Positions 27,601-38,400 of a DNA stretch of 64,000 nt are shown piece after piece. The notes under the pieces were generated by a model that did not search any database, was not told the origin of the DNA, and was given only the letters and a program-made list of their open reading frames with translations. A program made the position numbers and the translations under genes. This DNA comes from Toxotes chatareus (taxonomy: Eukaryota; Chordata; Actinopteri; Toxotidae): NCBI GenBank assembly GCA_016801885.1, contig CM028899.1, positions 19,855,501 through 19,919,500 on the forward strand, given 5' to 3'. Within the stretch, counting starts at the first letter, position 1; each line of letters starts with the position of its first letter.

Positions 27601-28678
27601 TACAAATATTATACAGTATATGAACTAACATATGGACAGGTTTTTTGTATTTATTATAACTATAGTTCCAAAGAAGCACAGCTAGCATTAAATGTTTTAA
27701 AATGAGTTTTATCTTCCTTGGATTGTTGGATTCTTAGTTGTGTTACTTTGGTTTATATTATCCCCTAAAGGGGAGAGGCAGTCCAGGGAATAAAGGATGA
27801 CCAGTCACATTTTTTCTTATACCTGGACTCACACACACCTGCTTCTCTTCGTAGGAGGCTCGATGCTTGTGCTGGGCTGTGGAACATTTGAAGATGGTCG
27901 CCAGTCCACATATCCAACTAGGTTGGTGGCTCAGTGGCATTTTTATTGACTATTTTCATGTGTGTGTGTATATGTATATGACTTACTTCAGGTGTGCAGC
28001 TCAAATTTGACCTCAGCACTCACACTATATTACCAGGAGCCATGTCAGTGTTCCCACTTTGTCAATAAGAACCTTCCTAATGTGATGATTATTAGTGTGT
28101 AACTGGACTTTACTGAATCTTCCTCACAGGTATTTCTACAATGATGTGGAGTACGTTCATCGTCAAACGATTCTCAGCAGCAGCCTTCCTCATGGAGAAG
28201 GTGAGTCGTGCACATACAGTAACCGGTCTGTATCCATGGGAAGGCGTTGTTGAGTCTGTGGAGGAATATGTAAAATGTTTACACTTGTTTTTTCCAAGGT
28301 GGGGAAAGCACCCAAAGATCGTCTGTGTCGACGGGTAAGTGTGTGTTTCAGTACAGATTCAGAAAAAGTACAGAAAAAGCTGCATACTGGAGATAACATG
28401 CAGTACGTGCGTGTGTGTTGGTGTGCAGGACGTCGGGATGGGAGACAAAGCCGTGACATCCTTCCTGGGGTGCTGTGTCCAGCTGCTGCAGATCCTCATG
28501 GAGGTGACTGGAGTATTGGTTAAGAATCAGTGCCCTTTGTCTTTTATCAATTACTATGTAAGTAAAAAGATTCCAGTAGAGGAAAAAAAAAAAAAGCATG
28601 GAGAATGACCAGCGCCTCGCATAGGTCCAGCACAAAGCATGGTCAGTGATGCGTGGCCAACGCAGTCAGTGCTTCGTG

Positions 28679-28714
<36 letters not shown>

Positions 28715-30976
28715 GGATTCAGATTTGAGGCTTTTAATAGAAAAAGCACTAGGACGTGTGTGTTGACTGACAGTTAAAGGAAGTGAGATTTATTGACTTA
28801 CACAAAAATCAGTTTTGAAAGTACATTTTTATAGTGGATACCTAAGATGTAATTGTCATTAACATCATTAATGCAGTTGATGTACTAGATTTTATAGCTA
28901 CTGCTGCTACAACTGTTTCTACTAATGTACTACTACTGCTAATACTTACCATATCACTGTTACTACTACCACTCATGGTATTACCTCTATCACTACCCCT
29001 CCTAAACCACACCTACACTCGAATTTATCAGCTAGCTATGTGCAGTCATGTAAAATATAAATTTGTGTCTTAGTCTTACATCATCTCCACCTTCTCCCTC
29101 GTTAAAAATCCAACAAGGTTTCATGTTTGCACATCATTCCTGTGAATTGGACCTGATTGGCTTTCAAACACAAACTGTGTGTTAGCGTATTAAACTGAGG
29201 TTTAAGGTGGACACAGAGAAACGTTCCTCCCTCAGCTGATGAATGTGAAAACAGCTTTCTAATGTCAGACTGCATGTACATCATCCTGCTCAGAGAAGCT
29301 CCATCATCCAGCTGAAGTGGCAATAAGTAAAAAAAAAAAAAAAATTGTGCATGTGCTATATTAACTGTGGTACCCACAAATGAAACTGAGTGATTACCAT
29401 GTAAATGATCCACAGACTCACAGACTCTCTCGTCATCACCACTCCTGCTCTGTTTCGTGCAGGCGGACTCTGCGGTGGAGGAGGTGCCCCCTCCGGAGCT
29501 GTCCGTGGAGGAGGCGTGGTGCGGAGCTGAGGGCCCCGCCTCCATAGCCGAACTGGCCCTGGAGCAGAGAGGCGTCCACTACCCCTTGGTCCAGCACCAC
29601 TGCCTGTTGGCCTCCCTGCTACATGCGACCATGACCTTCAGTCTGAGGGTCAAACCACTCAGCCTGTTTGACAGCAAGGTGAGGAAACATCACACACACA
29701 TACACACACTGATACCCTTGTTGCCTATGAAGGTTTGTCTACCTAAGTTAAATGTATCACACATGACCTTGATATGTAGAGCTGTTGTTAGGTATGTAAA
29801 GAAATTTTAAAAATGAAACTCTGCAGTCCAGATTCATGTTTACACCGATACATTTATCTTTGTTCCAGGGTAAGAATGCTTTCTTCAGAGACCTGACCAC
29901 AATCCAGCTGATGCCCAGTGGAGACATGGACCCGGGCCTGGTCTCACTACGACAAGAGGTGAGAGGTGGATTGAAACGCAGAGGATGAGACAAAAACTAT
30001 GAAAATGAGTCTCCATGCTCCTTGTCTCATCCTTTTCTTTTCCCACATCCTCTCTCTGTATCAGTTCCTCCTGCGGGTGCTGACTGGCTGGGTGCAGGCT
30101 ATAGATGATCTTTCCAGCTCATCCTCTGGGGGCGGGTGCCCCCCTCTGCCCTCTAGTGGCCCCAGGGCTGACTGGTGGCCGTCTCTGTGTCTGGAGCTGG
30201 GCTCCCTGCTGCAGGTCAACCCCGACATCCTGCGACGGCACCTCGTCTGTGAGCTCTACAACCAAGGCCTGGACCTCCGGGCAGAAGAGGTCAGGGAAAT
30301 GTGCTTTGTTCTTTATTAGAAGCTTAAAAATAAGGATGACACTTCTTTTGTTCAAACTTTCACAGTGCTCATCTCTCTGGTTTGGTTTTTGCATCCTGTC
30401 CCTCAGGTGATGTTAGAGGTGGAGGATAAGGACGTGCTGGGCTCCCAGCTGTTGGTGCTGACCGGACAGAGGCTGAGCTACTCACTGCTCCACAGCCAGA
30501 GCCAGACACAGGCTGCTATGGAGCTGCTGGCCCGCCTGCCCCCCACCCTCTGCACATGGCTCAAGGCTATGGTGAGACACCCAGCAACCACGCTGACCTC
30601 TGTCCTGTACCCTGAACCACATATCCTCAAATCAGTATTTACTATAGCTAATAAAACCTGCAAGAGCTGACGGAGTACAGGAGAAGTTAACCCAAACCCT
30701 GAGACCCGTTCATCAAATAAATATTGACATCAGCTCATTTAAAGCTACACAGTTGATCACTGAAAGGCCTGTCTGCCTGTTTAACAATGCCTGCAATATG
30801 ATTGATTTGTTTGTGTCCTGCAGGACCCCAGTGAGCTGCGGTGCCCCCTGGTCCCCCTGCCCCAGACCAGCCGGCTGGTCAGCCGTCTCATTGAAACCCT
30901 GCCAGAGAACCACGCCCAGTACAGCCTGGCCCTGCACCTTCTGGAGGCTGTGGAAACCCTCACCACTGAGGACTGA
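21690..30976 (+). CDS. rab3gap2: Rab3 GTPase-activating protein non-catalytic subunit (3' portion of gene)
   Basis: Non-catalytic partner of RAB3GAP1. The heterodimer acts on Rab3 in exocytosis and as exchange factor for Rab18 at the ER. Twenty-one coding exons are visible: 21690-21833, 22238-22320, 22431-22495, 22597-22687, 22888-23009, 23202-23412, 25843-25940, 26252-26360, 26489-26649, 26838-27012, 27120-27299, 27475-27581, 27855-27921, 28130-28200, 28299-28334, 28429-28503, 29463-29678, 29869-29958, 30065-30289, 30407-30571, 30824-30976. All have GT-AG borders and compatible phases, giving 880 residues and a TGA stop. The human protein is about 1390 residues, so the N-terminal third (beta-propeller region) lies off the left edge. 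Diagnostic segments are VDPITG-like LLDPITGALRTV followed by DKKSERAKDMHLLKRL. The gene is tail-to-tail with IARS2, as in human 1q41. One exon is only 36 nt. Identity is from recognition of the family, not from an alignment. Confidence 0.93.
23511..23629. mobile_element. Left part of an older interspersed repeat split by a LINE
   Basis: The stretch CAACCGGCCAATCATGTCGC through ATGTGATCTCAGTG resembles a common fish interspersed DNA repeat that I recall with the same order of phrases. Its continuation, TTGACTGTGACATGATTGTT, appears after the LINE at about 25610, so the LINE seems to have landed within it. The whole lies in the RAB3GAP2 intron between exons ending 23412 and starting 25843. The family name is not certain. 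Confidence 0.5.
23630..25610 (+). mobile_element. L2/Rex1-like LINE with reverse transcriptase ORF, 5'-truncated, one frameshift
   Basis: Non-LTR retrotransposon in the sense direction inside a RAB3GAP2 intron. An open frame runs from 23631 to 24956 (441 codons). It carries reverse transcriptase palm motifs: VDFSSAFNTI near codon 248, SPQGCVLSPLLF near codon 307, and the catalytic FADD near codon 337. The protein then continues in another frame (24890-25375, 161 codons) through MYFLRQLKKFNLP and LPSGRRLRS. A single-base change near 24905-24925 therefore breaks an otherwise open C-terminal region. The endonuclease domain is absent because the copy starts inside the protein. The 3' end has AATAAA (about 25583) and a GATTCT repeat tail ending near 25610. 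The intact frame suggests a fairly recent insertion. It cannot move by itself. Confidence 0.88.
25611..25660. mobile_element. Right part of the older repeat split by the LINE
   Basis: TTGACTGTGACATGATTGTT directly follows the GATTCT tail of the LINE and matches what would be expected after ATGTGATCTCAGTG at 23616-23629 in the same recalled fish repeat. Similarity fades after about 25650. Confidence 0.4.
28504..29462. other. RAB3GAP2 intron (~960 bp) with homopolymers and a dispersed repeat
   Basis: This intron lies between exons ending at 28503 and starting at 29463. It holds an A-run (about 28581-28593), a 26-nt T-run (28683-28708), an ACT-rich triplet stretch (about 28890-28975) and the dispersed repeat copy at about 29085-29335. 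No extra exon is supported. Confidence 0.7.
29085..29335. repeat. Dispersed repeat copy 1 (related to 59205-59525)
   Basis: The block starts near CTTCTCCCTCGTTAAAA, contains TTAAACTGAGGTTTAAGG and CAGCTGATGAATGTG, and ends AAGTGGCAATAAGTAAAA in a poly-A run. The same phrases in the same order, diverged, occur at 59205-59525 in RTN4IP1 intron 1. The A-rich 3' end suggests a retroposed element such as a SINE, but no tRNA-like head was recognised. Confidence 0.5.
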
Positions 30977-31651
30977 CCCTGAGAGGGAGAGGGGAGTATG
31001 GAGACAGCCACCCCCACATCCACATCCACCACCACCACCCGCCGGAGTACTCCAGGTACCACTTCAGAATGTGGTTTGTAGTGAAACCTACTCATATGCA
31101 GCTTATGAGAGACTGTCAACAAAGAAAAAAAAAAAAGATGAAGGCCTTCTCACACTCTTTCATCATGATCACGGGGGAGGTTTTGTGTTTTGTCAGCTTA
31201 TGTTAATATGATGAATTCATCCTCACAGCTGTAGAAAGCAGTGATATACACAGAGTATGTTAAGCTTTTAATTTTTTTTAATCAAATTTTTTTGCGCCTT
31301 TAACATAAATTAGACTGAATACCTGTTATTGAAAAGTATTGTTAGGAGGATAAGTATCTGAGATGTTATTAATGAATAGGGCATGTCTCCTTTCTGTCAC
31401 CTCACCCTTATTTTCAGTCTGTTTGCCTTTAAATTCAGACAGTCAGTATGTGGGTGTCCTGTGTGCCATATCAGACTTCTGTTTAACTTTTCTCCTTTTT
31501 TCCCCGCTCATGGACAAGAAATGTATCATAAAGAAATATGGACCTTTATTTTTTATTTATATAAGCAGACAGTACTTTACTAGCTGTGCCTGTACGCCTC
31601 CTTTTCTGTAATCCCACGTCCAGCTGCTCTCACTGGGCTTATCCAGTGCAG

Positions 31652-31657
31652 AATAAA
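31652..31657 (+). terminator. Poly(A) signal, probable 3' end of RAB3GAP2
   Basis: AATAAA 676 bp after the RAB3GAP2 stop codon. It is the first good signal downstream on the plus strand and is followed by a T-containing stretch. It implies a 3' UTR of about 0.7 kb (30977 to about 31675). The UTR holds CCACCACC repeats, an A-run near 31122-31134 and nothing else recognised. Confidence 0.55.
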
Positions 31658-31725
31658 GAGGTTTCTGAAAAGCTTAGACGTCCGTGGCTGCTTGACTCCA
31701 AAACATGTTCCAGATACAGACTCCA

Positions 31726-31731
31726 TTTATT
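31726..31731 (-). terminator. Poly(A) signal, possible 3' end of IARS2
   Basis: TTTATT on the plus strand, which is AATAAA on the minus strand, 708 bp past the IARS2 stop. If used, IARS2 transcripts would end near 31705, only about 30-40 bp from the predicted end of RAB3GAP2 on the other strand. The implied 3' UTR contains a C-run (about 31954-31966) and a T-run (about 32311-32330, A-run on the transcript). Confidence 0.4.
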
Positions 31732-32438
31732 TAGAATTCAGAAACACTTCTTCCATATACCCTCAGTTTTATAGGAAAGTTAACAAGGAACAGGATTTAT
31801 CAGACAAAGGTATACGTTCATGAAAACTCACCAGTGTCACCTTTTCTGGACTATAAATTCTCTACTGTTGTCACATAGTGACACCCATTGTAGTGAATTC
31901 CCTCTCTATATATTTAAACACAGGAAAACAACAGTAAGTCCTCTGAAAGGCACCCCCCCCCCCCCTCAGTGTCTTCAATTACAAATGATACAGTAAACGA
32001 TCTTTCCCATGCTGCATCTGGCTGCTTGGTGGTTCAAAATCAAATGTATAACCGGCACTCCAACCGGCCAAGTGACTGGGACTGACCCGAATATTTTGGA
32101 TTTGGACTGCCAGTTCCCACATGCTGTTTTTAACAAAGTGTGTGAGATGGATAAAAAAAGGGGTAAAGCCTGAATTTAGAAACAGTATGTTTGGTTATCT
32201 GCTATCAGTGCACTCTCTCACACTGCCTAACCCTGTGCCAAACCAGTTTTCCCTTCTCGTTAACAATTAGGAAAACTCTTGACTGAGGCGGAATCTGATT
32301 TGGAGTCACTTTTTTTTTTTTTTTTTTTTTAAACCTCTCAACCTGATGGTGACAGGAAGAGTAAAAACCAAAAGCAGTGAGATGAAGCAGCACTGGTGTG
32401 ATGTTGTCTGCTCGTTAAGGTGAGAGCGTCTGGCCCTG

Positions 32439-35400
32439 TCAGCGAACCTGTGAAACGACGGTCTGGCAGCGCGGGCACAGGCAGTCCGCTGACTCAGCAG
32501 TGTAGCGTCGGCACCGTGGGCACCGGGCGGCAGAGGTGGGCACCACTGCTATACTGTAGGCACTGTCCTCACGGATAACACCACCTGACAGGACAGGTAG
32601 ACACACATACTGAGCATGAAGGAGGAGTAATATCCAACGATTTAAAAAAAAAAAATAAGGCTGTAAATAAGAGTAATTATTACTGTTTAAAACATGGCTG
32701 ATATTTTCAGTATGTTCAGTTGTGCTTAAAAGGCCAGTGAAGCTGGCAGTGTTATCAGTTAGACCTGTGTCTGACAGCTGAGAAGGGCTGATTATCACAC
32801 TGACTCTAATCCTGGTTGATTAACATTAGTGCCGACGTTCCTCACCCTCCAGGTTGATGAGGAAGGTGCCGTGTTTCAGTAGGGCGTCTGGGGGCAGGTC
32901 GCGGGGCAGCTCACTGGTCAGGTTGACGCGCGCTGCCATCATCAGCTCAGCCAGCTGGGAGGAAGTGGACGTAGGGTCCTCTTGGAGAGACTGGGAGTGA
33001 GATCAGGGAGGGTATAGGTTTGTATTGTCCATTTAAATGGACTTACAAAATAATGTACATTTACATGTTCTGTGTATGATAATATTATAGTACTGGAACT
33101 GATGAAGTCTGTATTCACACCTATATAAAATGTTTAAAGGGATTAAACTTACCTCCATCAGTTCAAACAGCAAACCAGGCTCAATGGCAATAGTGAGGTC
33201 GTACCCTGCGGCGTTCTTGCCTGGAATGGAGGACAGGAAGGAGTCCCTGATGGCACACGCTCCTTCCACTGCCTCCTCCAGTCCTGGTCGCCGCCACACA
33301 GAACTGCTTTTTATCCAGCCGCTCTTGAATAACGCCTCCCCTTCTGCAGAAACACACAGTTTGCCAATGCTTCTGTTAGAAAGCAAATGCAACATATCTA
33401 CATGGACGGTGCAGCAACGCAGGGGTCACTGCAAAAGTCACACAACACAAGGCAACAGGCACATACTTTCATGTCCTGGTGCATGCAGATAGACCTCTTC
33501 AGCCAGATGTGGCAGGATGGGAGCTATGGATCTGGTAACTCCGTCCAGAACTTCCTCTAAAACGGTCTGACATGATCTCCTGCCCAGCGAGTCCTCCGCA
33601 TCACAGTACAACCTGATTTAAAGATAGGTCAGAGGTTAAAGAGGCGGCATACAAGCACAGCCGAAACCAGGAGTGGTTTTCATGTCGGGGCAAACTTTTA
33701 CCTGTCTTTGATGATGCTGAAGTAAAAACTGGAGAGGTCTCTGGCGATGAAGGCTTGGAGGACACGGATGACCCTGCCGGCATCAAACTCACTGTAGGCG
33801 TCTGTAACCTGCAAATGCAGACGCGCACACGCACACGCACACGCACACTTCAGTGGCTTTCACTGCTACACTCGCTTCAGCTCAAAACATTTGGGCGCAG
33901 AATAAGAAGTTACACTGCCCTGCTCTCATACACACCTTCATACTGTATTCACGGAGCAGGTGCAGCATGTACTGATCAATGTAGTGCATCTGTTTGGAGT
34001 CCACGGCCTGAGACAGTGGATCGAAGCCGTGCAGGTTGCCGAGCAGGAACTTCAGAGTGTTCCTTAACTGGGAGAGAAACACAGAGGGACAGAAAACAGT
34101 GAGTAAACACACTCAGGAAAAAAAAAACACACACACACACGAAAGGTTACTTTCCATTGCAGTGGTACCTTGTTGATGCTGTCTCTGGCTGAGTTGAGTG
34201 CAGTGGGCCCAATCTGGATCTCAGTGAAGATGTTTGACTCTGCCACCCACCAACGCAGCACGTCCGCCCCGTAGGCTGGCATAGCTGGGTCCTGAGAAAG
34301 ACAAAAGACATGGAGAGAAAAAGGAAGGTTCTCAGTGACAGGGAGGACGAGCCTCAACACTCCTGCTGCACATTTCTGTAAAGTAACGCAGACTTTATCA
34401 AAAGCCTAAAACTTTCATTTCATCAGCTCACCTTCCCTCCATTAATGACTACATCAGGATCCACAACATTGCCCAGAGACTTGGACATCTTCTCTCCCTT
34501 CTCACTGACAGCAAAGCCATGGACCACCAGAGACCTGCATACACACACACACACACATACATGATTCATATATCATTAGTTCACTTATGACAAATACATT
34601 TAAAAACACAGTTTTAATTATTATTTTTGTGTCTTGTTTGTTTATTAAATAAAATAAGTTACATTGTCACTAAAGCTAATTCATTAACTCTGAACTGATT
34701 TACTTGTGAATAATAAGTGTAAGTACATTACACTGTTGTAGGTTTCTTTTTTAATCTATGACTCTGATACAAATATTCACAGTACATATACACAAGCATT
34801 TCTAATCATCCTTACTCACTTGTAAGGTGCCTTGTTCCTGACAGCGACACTGGTGAGCAGTGACGACTGAAACCAGCCTCCAATCTGGTCTTTTCCCTCC
34901 ACATACGCATCTGCCCTGGAGTCAGACTCTGGAGGAGGAGGTGGCAAACGAGGCAACAAAAAAAAAAGGCAGTCATTAATACACTTACACCACACAAAAA
35001 AAAATATTTGGTAAAACAAATGGTTAGCATTTGTGAAGAACATCTAGAAAAGATAAGAGAGACGAGCCAGTGTTAGAGGGGAAACTGCTACAGCTTATGG
35101 TGTGCGCTGAAAGGTAACTGCTGCTCGAGGCTCAACAAACATGCTGTGTCCAAATGATCTAGGATGGTTATAGGTTTCCTATAGGCAGCTCTTCTAACAC
35201 ACAGGTGTTGCAGCCATGGCATCACAGGCATAAACAGCTTTCAACCTGAGAAAACAAAAGCAGAGAGGAAGACTTTGGGCCATCCCTGGAAAAAAAAAAA
35301 AAGAACCAAACTCCCACAGTGTTCTTCAAAGCCAGATGCTCTGTTTAAATCCTGCATGCAAAAGAGGGAGAGAAGGAGAGGCAGAGGGTGGGCTGAAGGC

Positions 35401-38400
35401 CATGCTGCATCGAGGAGTTCCTTTATATCTCCTTACTTCCATTGATTGGTATTCTTAAATACTCCTCTAACCACATTCAAATGCTTTTGGATTTAATTTG
35501 CTGAACTGGAACAGAACGCCTGATTTTTAATAACCAGATGCAGAAGAGATGCTGTGTCATTCCCAACTCATGATTACAGCATGTCCAAGAGCATTTGAAA
35601 GCAAAAAGAGGAAGGAAGAGTAGAGTGAGACAACAGGAGTAAAAGACAGGTAAGACGATGTAACGCTGCTGTGTCATCCACAGCAGGTGGATGGTCAAAT
35701 AACCTGTGACCAGAGGTTTGCGTAGCGAGGCGGGGAGCCAGCTGAGGCGTGACTCAGGCTCCTCAGAATCTCCCTCCATCTCCTCTGGAAATGAAAACAC
35801 AACCAAACACAGACAATGCAAAATATGTCTGCTTTGGTATCATGTTCTGTCTGATTTCTGTCTGCAACACCATGACTTGGAATAACAGTCGACAGCCATG
35901 TTAGCGGCTCTGCGAGACTGTACACACAGGCACAGAGGGGCTTTGAGCTAAATGCTAGCAGCAGGTAAGCTGTTCATCATCTCGGTTTAGCCTGACATGA
36001 AGTAACACTAAGCACAAAGCACAGAGGCTTGATGGGAAAGTCATGAGTTTTGCAGGTTTTTGCTCATAAACCAAATTAAACTTAAAAGTTAAAGGATCAC
36101 CAGAGTGATCACAGTGCAGCTTACTGTGTGCAGCTCGACTGCTGCTGAGGTGAAAACACGTAGCACGGTGACCCTGGTTTGCTGAGACTGCACTGGCTTC
36201 TAATCCAGGTCTGTGGTCAGCAAACTACTGCTTCTGCTTACAATACACTACGCAAAGCAACTTAACTGGTACGGTGGACTATGCACGGTGGCTTTAAGTA
36301 GCTTTCTCTCCAATAAAACTAATTAAAGGAGACCCGATTAAAGGCGTTTGGAAAGCTGGATGTCATGGAAGAGAGCTGGAGACTTAACTGCTGCTACTCT
36401 CAGAACATCCCTGATGAAAGTCACAGGAGAGGAAGAAGTGTGAAGGAGCAGCTTTACCACAACAGTGTACAATATACAATATAAATGCACAATCTTACAT
36501 CAAAGTAGTCACTTTCTTTTAGATGATGAAAATTGGAGAAGAAAACATTTGCAGCTGGGGAGGATTATTAGTATGAACATGACAGACTGAAGAGGTGTCA
36601 GCTGTACCTTCTAGAACAGCAGCCCATGATGCTCCACTGTCAAACCAGATGTCCAGCACGTCCTCTCCACGAATGTAGTCAGTCACTGGACCGGCTTTAC
36701 TCTGACAGAGACAAAACACGGGTGAACAGTTTATTAATTACTCAACACACAGATCAGAGTTTGGATGATTGATTACTTAGAGCTACATTGGTTGATTTTT
36801 ATCCACTAGGGGCAGAAGAATTCTAAAACACATCCCCAGCCCTGACGTTCTCACCGTGTATAATTCCCAGCATTCACTCTGACCAGAATATCTGTCTTTA
36901 GCGACTGTTTGTCTCTTTCTGCAGGACTTTATCATTCACTGAATGTGTCATTAAACCAAACTCATGAGCTCAGAGTGAGTTTGTGACAGTGAGCAAACTC
37001 TTTATTACATGTGGCCATTTGATTCATTATTAACATATAAAGTGATTCATTGATTAATGCAGCTTTAATCCTTTCATTCATTGTAACCCTTTTAAACAGC
37101 TGCTGATAAGGTCCAGTGACAGCAGCATTTAAATGGCTAAACGCTGTGGTGAGATCAGTTCATCACAATGTGCAGCAACCAGTGGACTGGAAACTTACTG
37201 TCCCATTAGCAACTGACACTGGTTCAAACACCTCAACACACACTGACACACGTATACTCACCTTTTTCAGGACCTCTGGTGGCAGCAGAGTCTCAGTGGG
37301 AAGCTCCCACCAGCAGTCGCTGCCCTTTTCTTTGAAGAGCGTTGCTATGTGGGACACTGTGTATCTGCAGACACCGGAGACAGGAAGAAAAAAACAGTGG
37401 ATGTGTGTGCATTCAAATATGCGTCCGAGCCTGTTTGCCTGCATGTGTGCCGTGTATTGGTTTACTTGTTGATGAGAGCCTCTCCGGTCTCTCTGTGGTA
37501 GAAGACGGGGATTGGGACGCCCCAGCTTCGCTGTCTGGAGATGCACCAGTACGTCCGTCTGTCCAGCATGGCCAGCAGGCTGCCCTTCGCCGAGTCTGGC
37601 AAAACACGCACCTTCTGCAGTGCCTCCTGGAAAAACACACACACACACACACACAGACTTTATTGTCTTTGGAAACAAACTGTAAATGTGAAGCAAGAAC
37701 CTTCCTGGAAGCATATATCACATTATCTCCTGGAAAATTACAAAGCTCTCCTGTCTGTGCACCAGGAACAGACTTCTTTTTTTCTATCGGCTAACAGGAA
37801 CTCAATAAAAAAAAACCAGTCTGGCAATAATATGGCTGTCTTACCTTGGCTTTGTCTTTGAGTGATGCTGTGTTGATGAACCACTGCTTACTGGGCCTGA
37901 TGACAACAGGCTGCTTTGTCCTCCAGTCATATGGGTAGCTGTGGACACACTGCTCCTCTTTGACCAGAGCCCCACACTCCTTCAGCATGGAGATCACTAA
38001 CAGAGGCAGCCAGGTGATTCACAGATACATGCATGAAAGAGAAAACAGACACAGACAATCTGAAAAAGAAAACACCAAAAAAACACCACACACACACACA
38101 GGCTATGAGAGAGCGCTACATTCTCTTTCTTATATTAGTCTGTACCTTTATCAGTGCCTTCTGTCATCACTGACAGATACTGTAGCTCAGGGCCGGCTGC
38201 TTCCGTGAACTTGCCATCCTCATCCACTATACACTCCTGAGGTAGAAGCAAAACATTCAACCACGACATACAGTGTATCAGCAGCATAATTATACCAAAA
38301 TATGTACAACCGAAAAAACATCACACATTATCAGCAGAGGTCCAGCTTTGATTAAGCTGAATCTTAGGTTTAAAAAAACTATTTATAATAAACTGAGAAA

